A stretch of DNA of 5,781 bases from Competibacteraceae bacterium UBA2792 (GTDB taxonomy: Bacteria; Pseudomonadota; Gammaproteobacteria; Competibacterales; Competibacteraceae). The notes below the pieces were generated by a model, which searched no databases, was not told the DNA's origin, and saw only the letters and a list, made by a program, of their open reading frames with translations. This document shows, piece after piece, positions 5,482 through 5,781 of the stretch. Position numbers and translations under genes: made by a program. The stretch covers positions 1 to 5,781 of the forward strand of contig DEHU01000118.1 of the NCBI GenBank assembly GCA_002352125.1, read 5' to 3'. Positions within the stretch are counted from its first letter, which is position 1; each line of letters starts with the position of its first letter.

Positions 5482-5781
<300 letters not shown>

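Overview
The window looks like chromosomal DNA from a moderately GC-rich gammaproteobacterium. The basis is a class II ribonucleotide reductase split into NrdJa and NrdJb (the arrangement known from Pseudomonas), a FlgO-family lipoprotein, and an adjacent ahcY-metF pair. I cannot fix the genus; a methanotroph-like gammaproteobacterium is possible but only a guess. I see no transposase, integrase, CRISPR array, tRNA or rRNA.

Layout. Positions 1-2743 (minus strand) hold nrdJa followed by nrdJb, 35 bases apart. nrdJb runs off the left edge of the window. Together they should form one adenosylcobalamin-dependent ribonucleoside reductase that makes deoxyribonucleotides. Positions 2744-3111 are a divergent regulatory region. 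Its AT-rich part (about 2870-2960) carries two NrdR-box-like sites whose centres are exactly 32 bases apart, plus a 10-base direct repeat. Its right part carries a good extended -10 sigma-70 promoter firing rightwards. Positions 3112-4410 (plus strand) hold two lipoprotein genes in an apparent operon. The first is unrecognised; the second belongs to the FlgO family. A strong hairpin terminator at 4454-4493 ends this operon. Positions 4512-5781 (minus strand) hold the 3' end of ahcY followed by metF. These are two methyl-cycle enzymes: one removes S-adenosylhomocysteine, the other makes the methyl-tetrahydrofolate used to remethylate homocysteine. The 112-base spacer between them contains a hairpin whose T-tract points against the operon.

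Links between genes. The nrdJ unit depends on cobalamin, and methyl-tetrahydrofolate made by MetF feeds methionine synthase, which is cobalamin-dependent in its MetH form. Nothing in the sequence shows co-regulation of the two blocks. The most useful new observation is the paired NrdR-box architecture in front of a split class II reductase. The least explained gene is the lipoprotein at 3112-3807. I found no evidence for a wholly new defence or mobile system.
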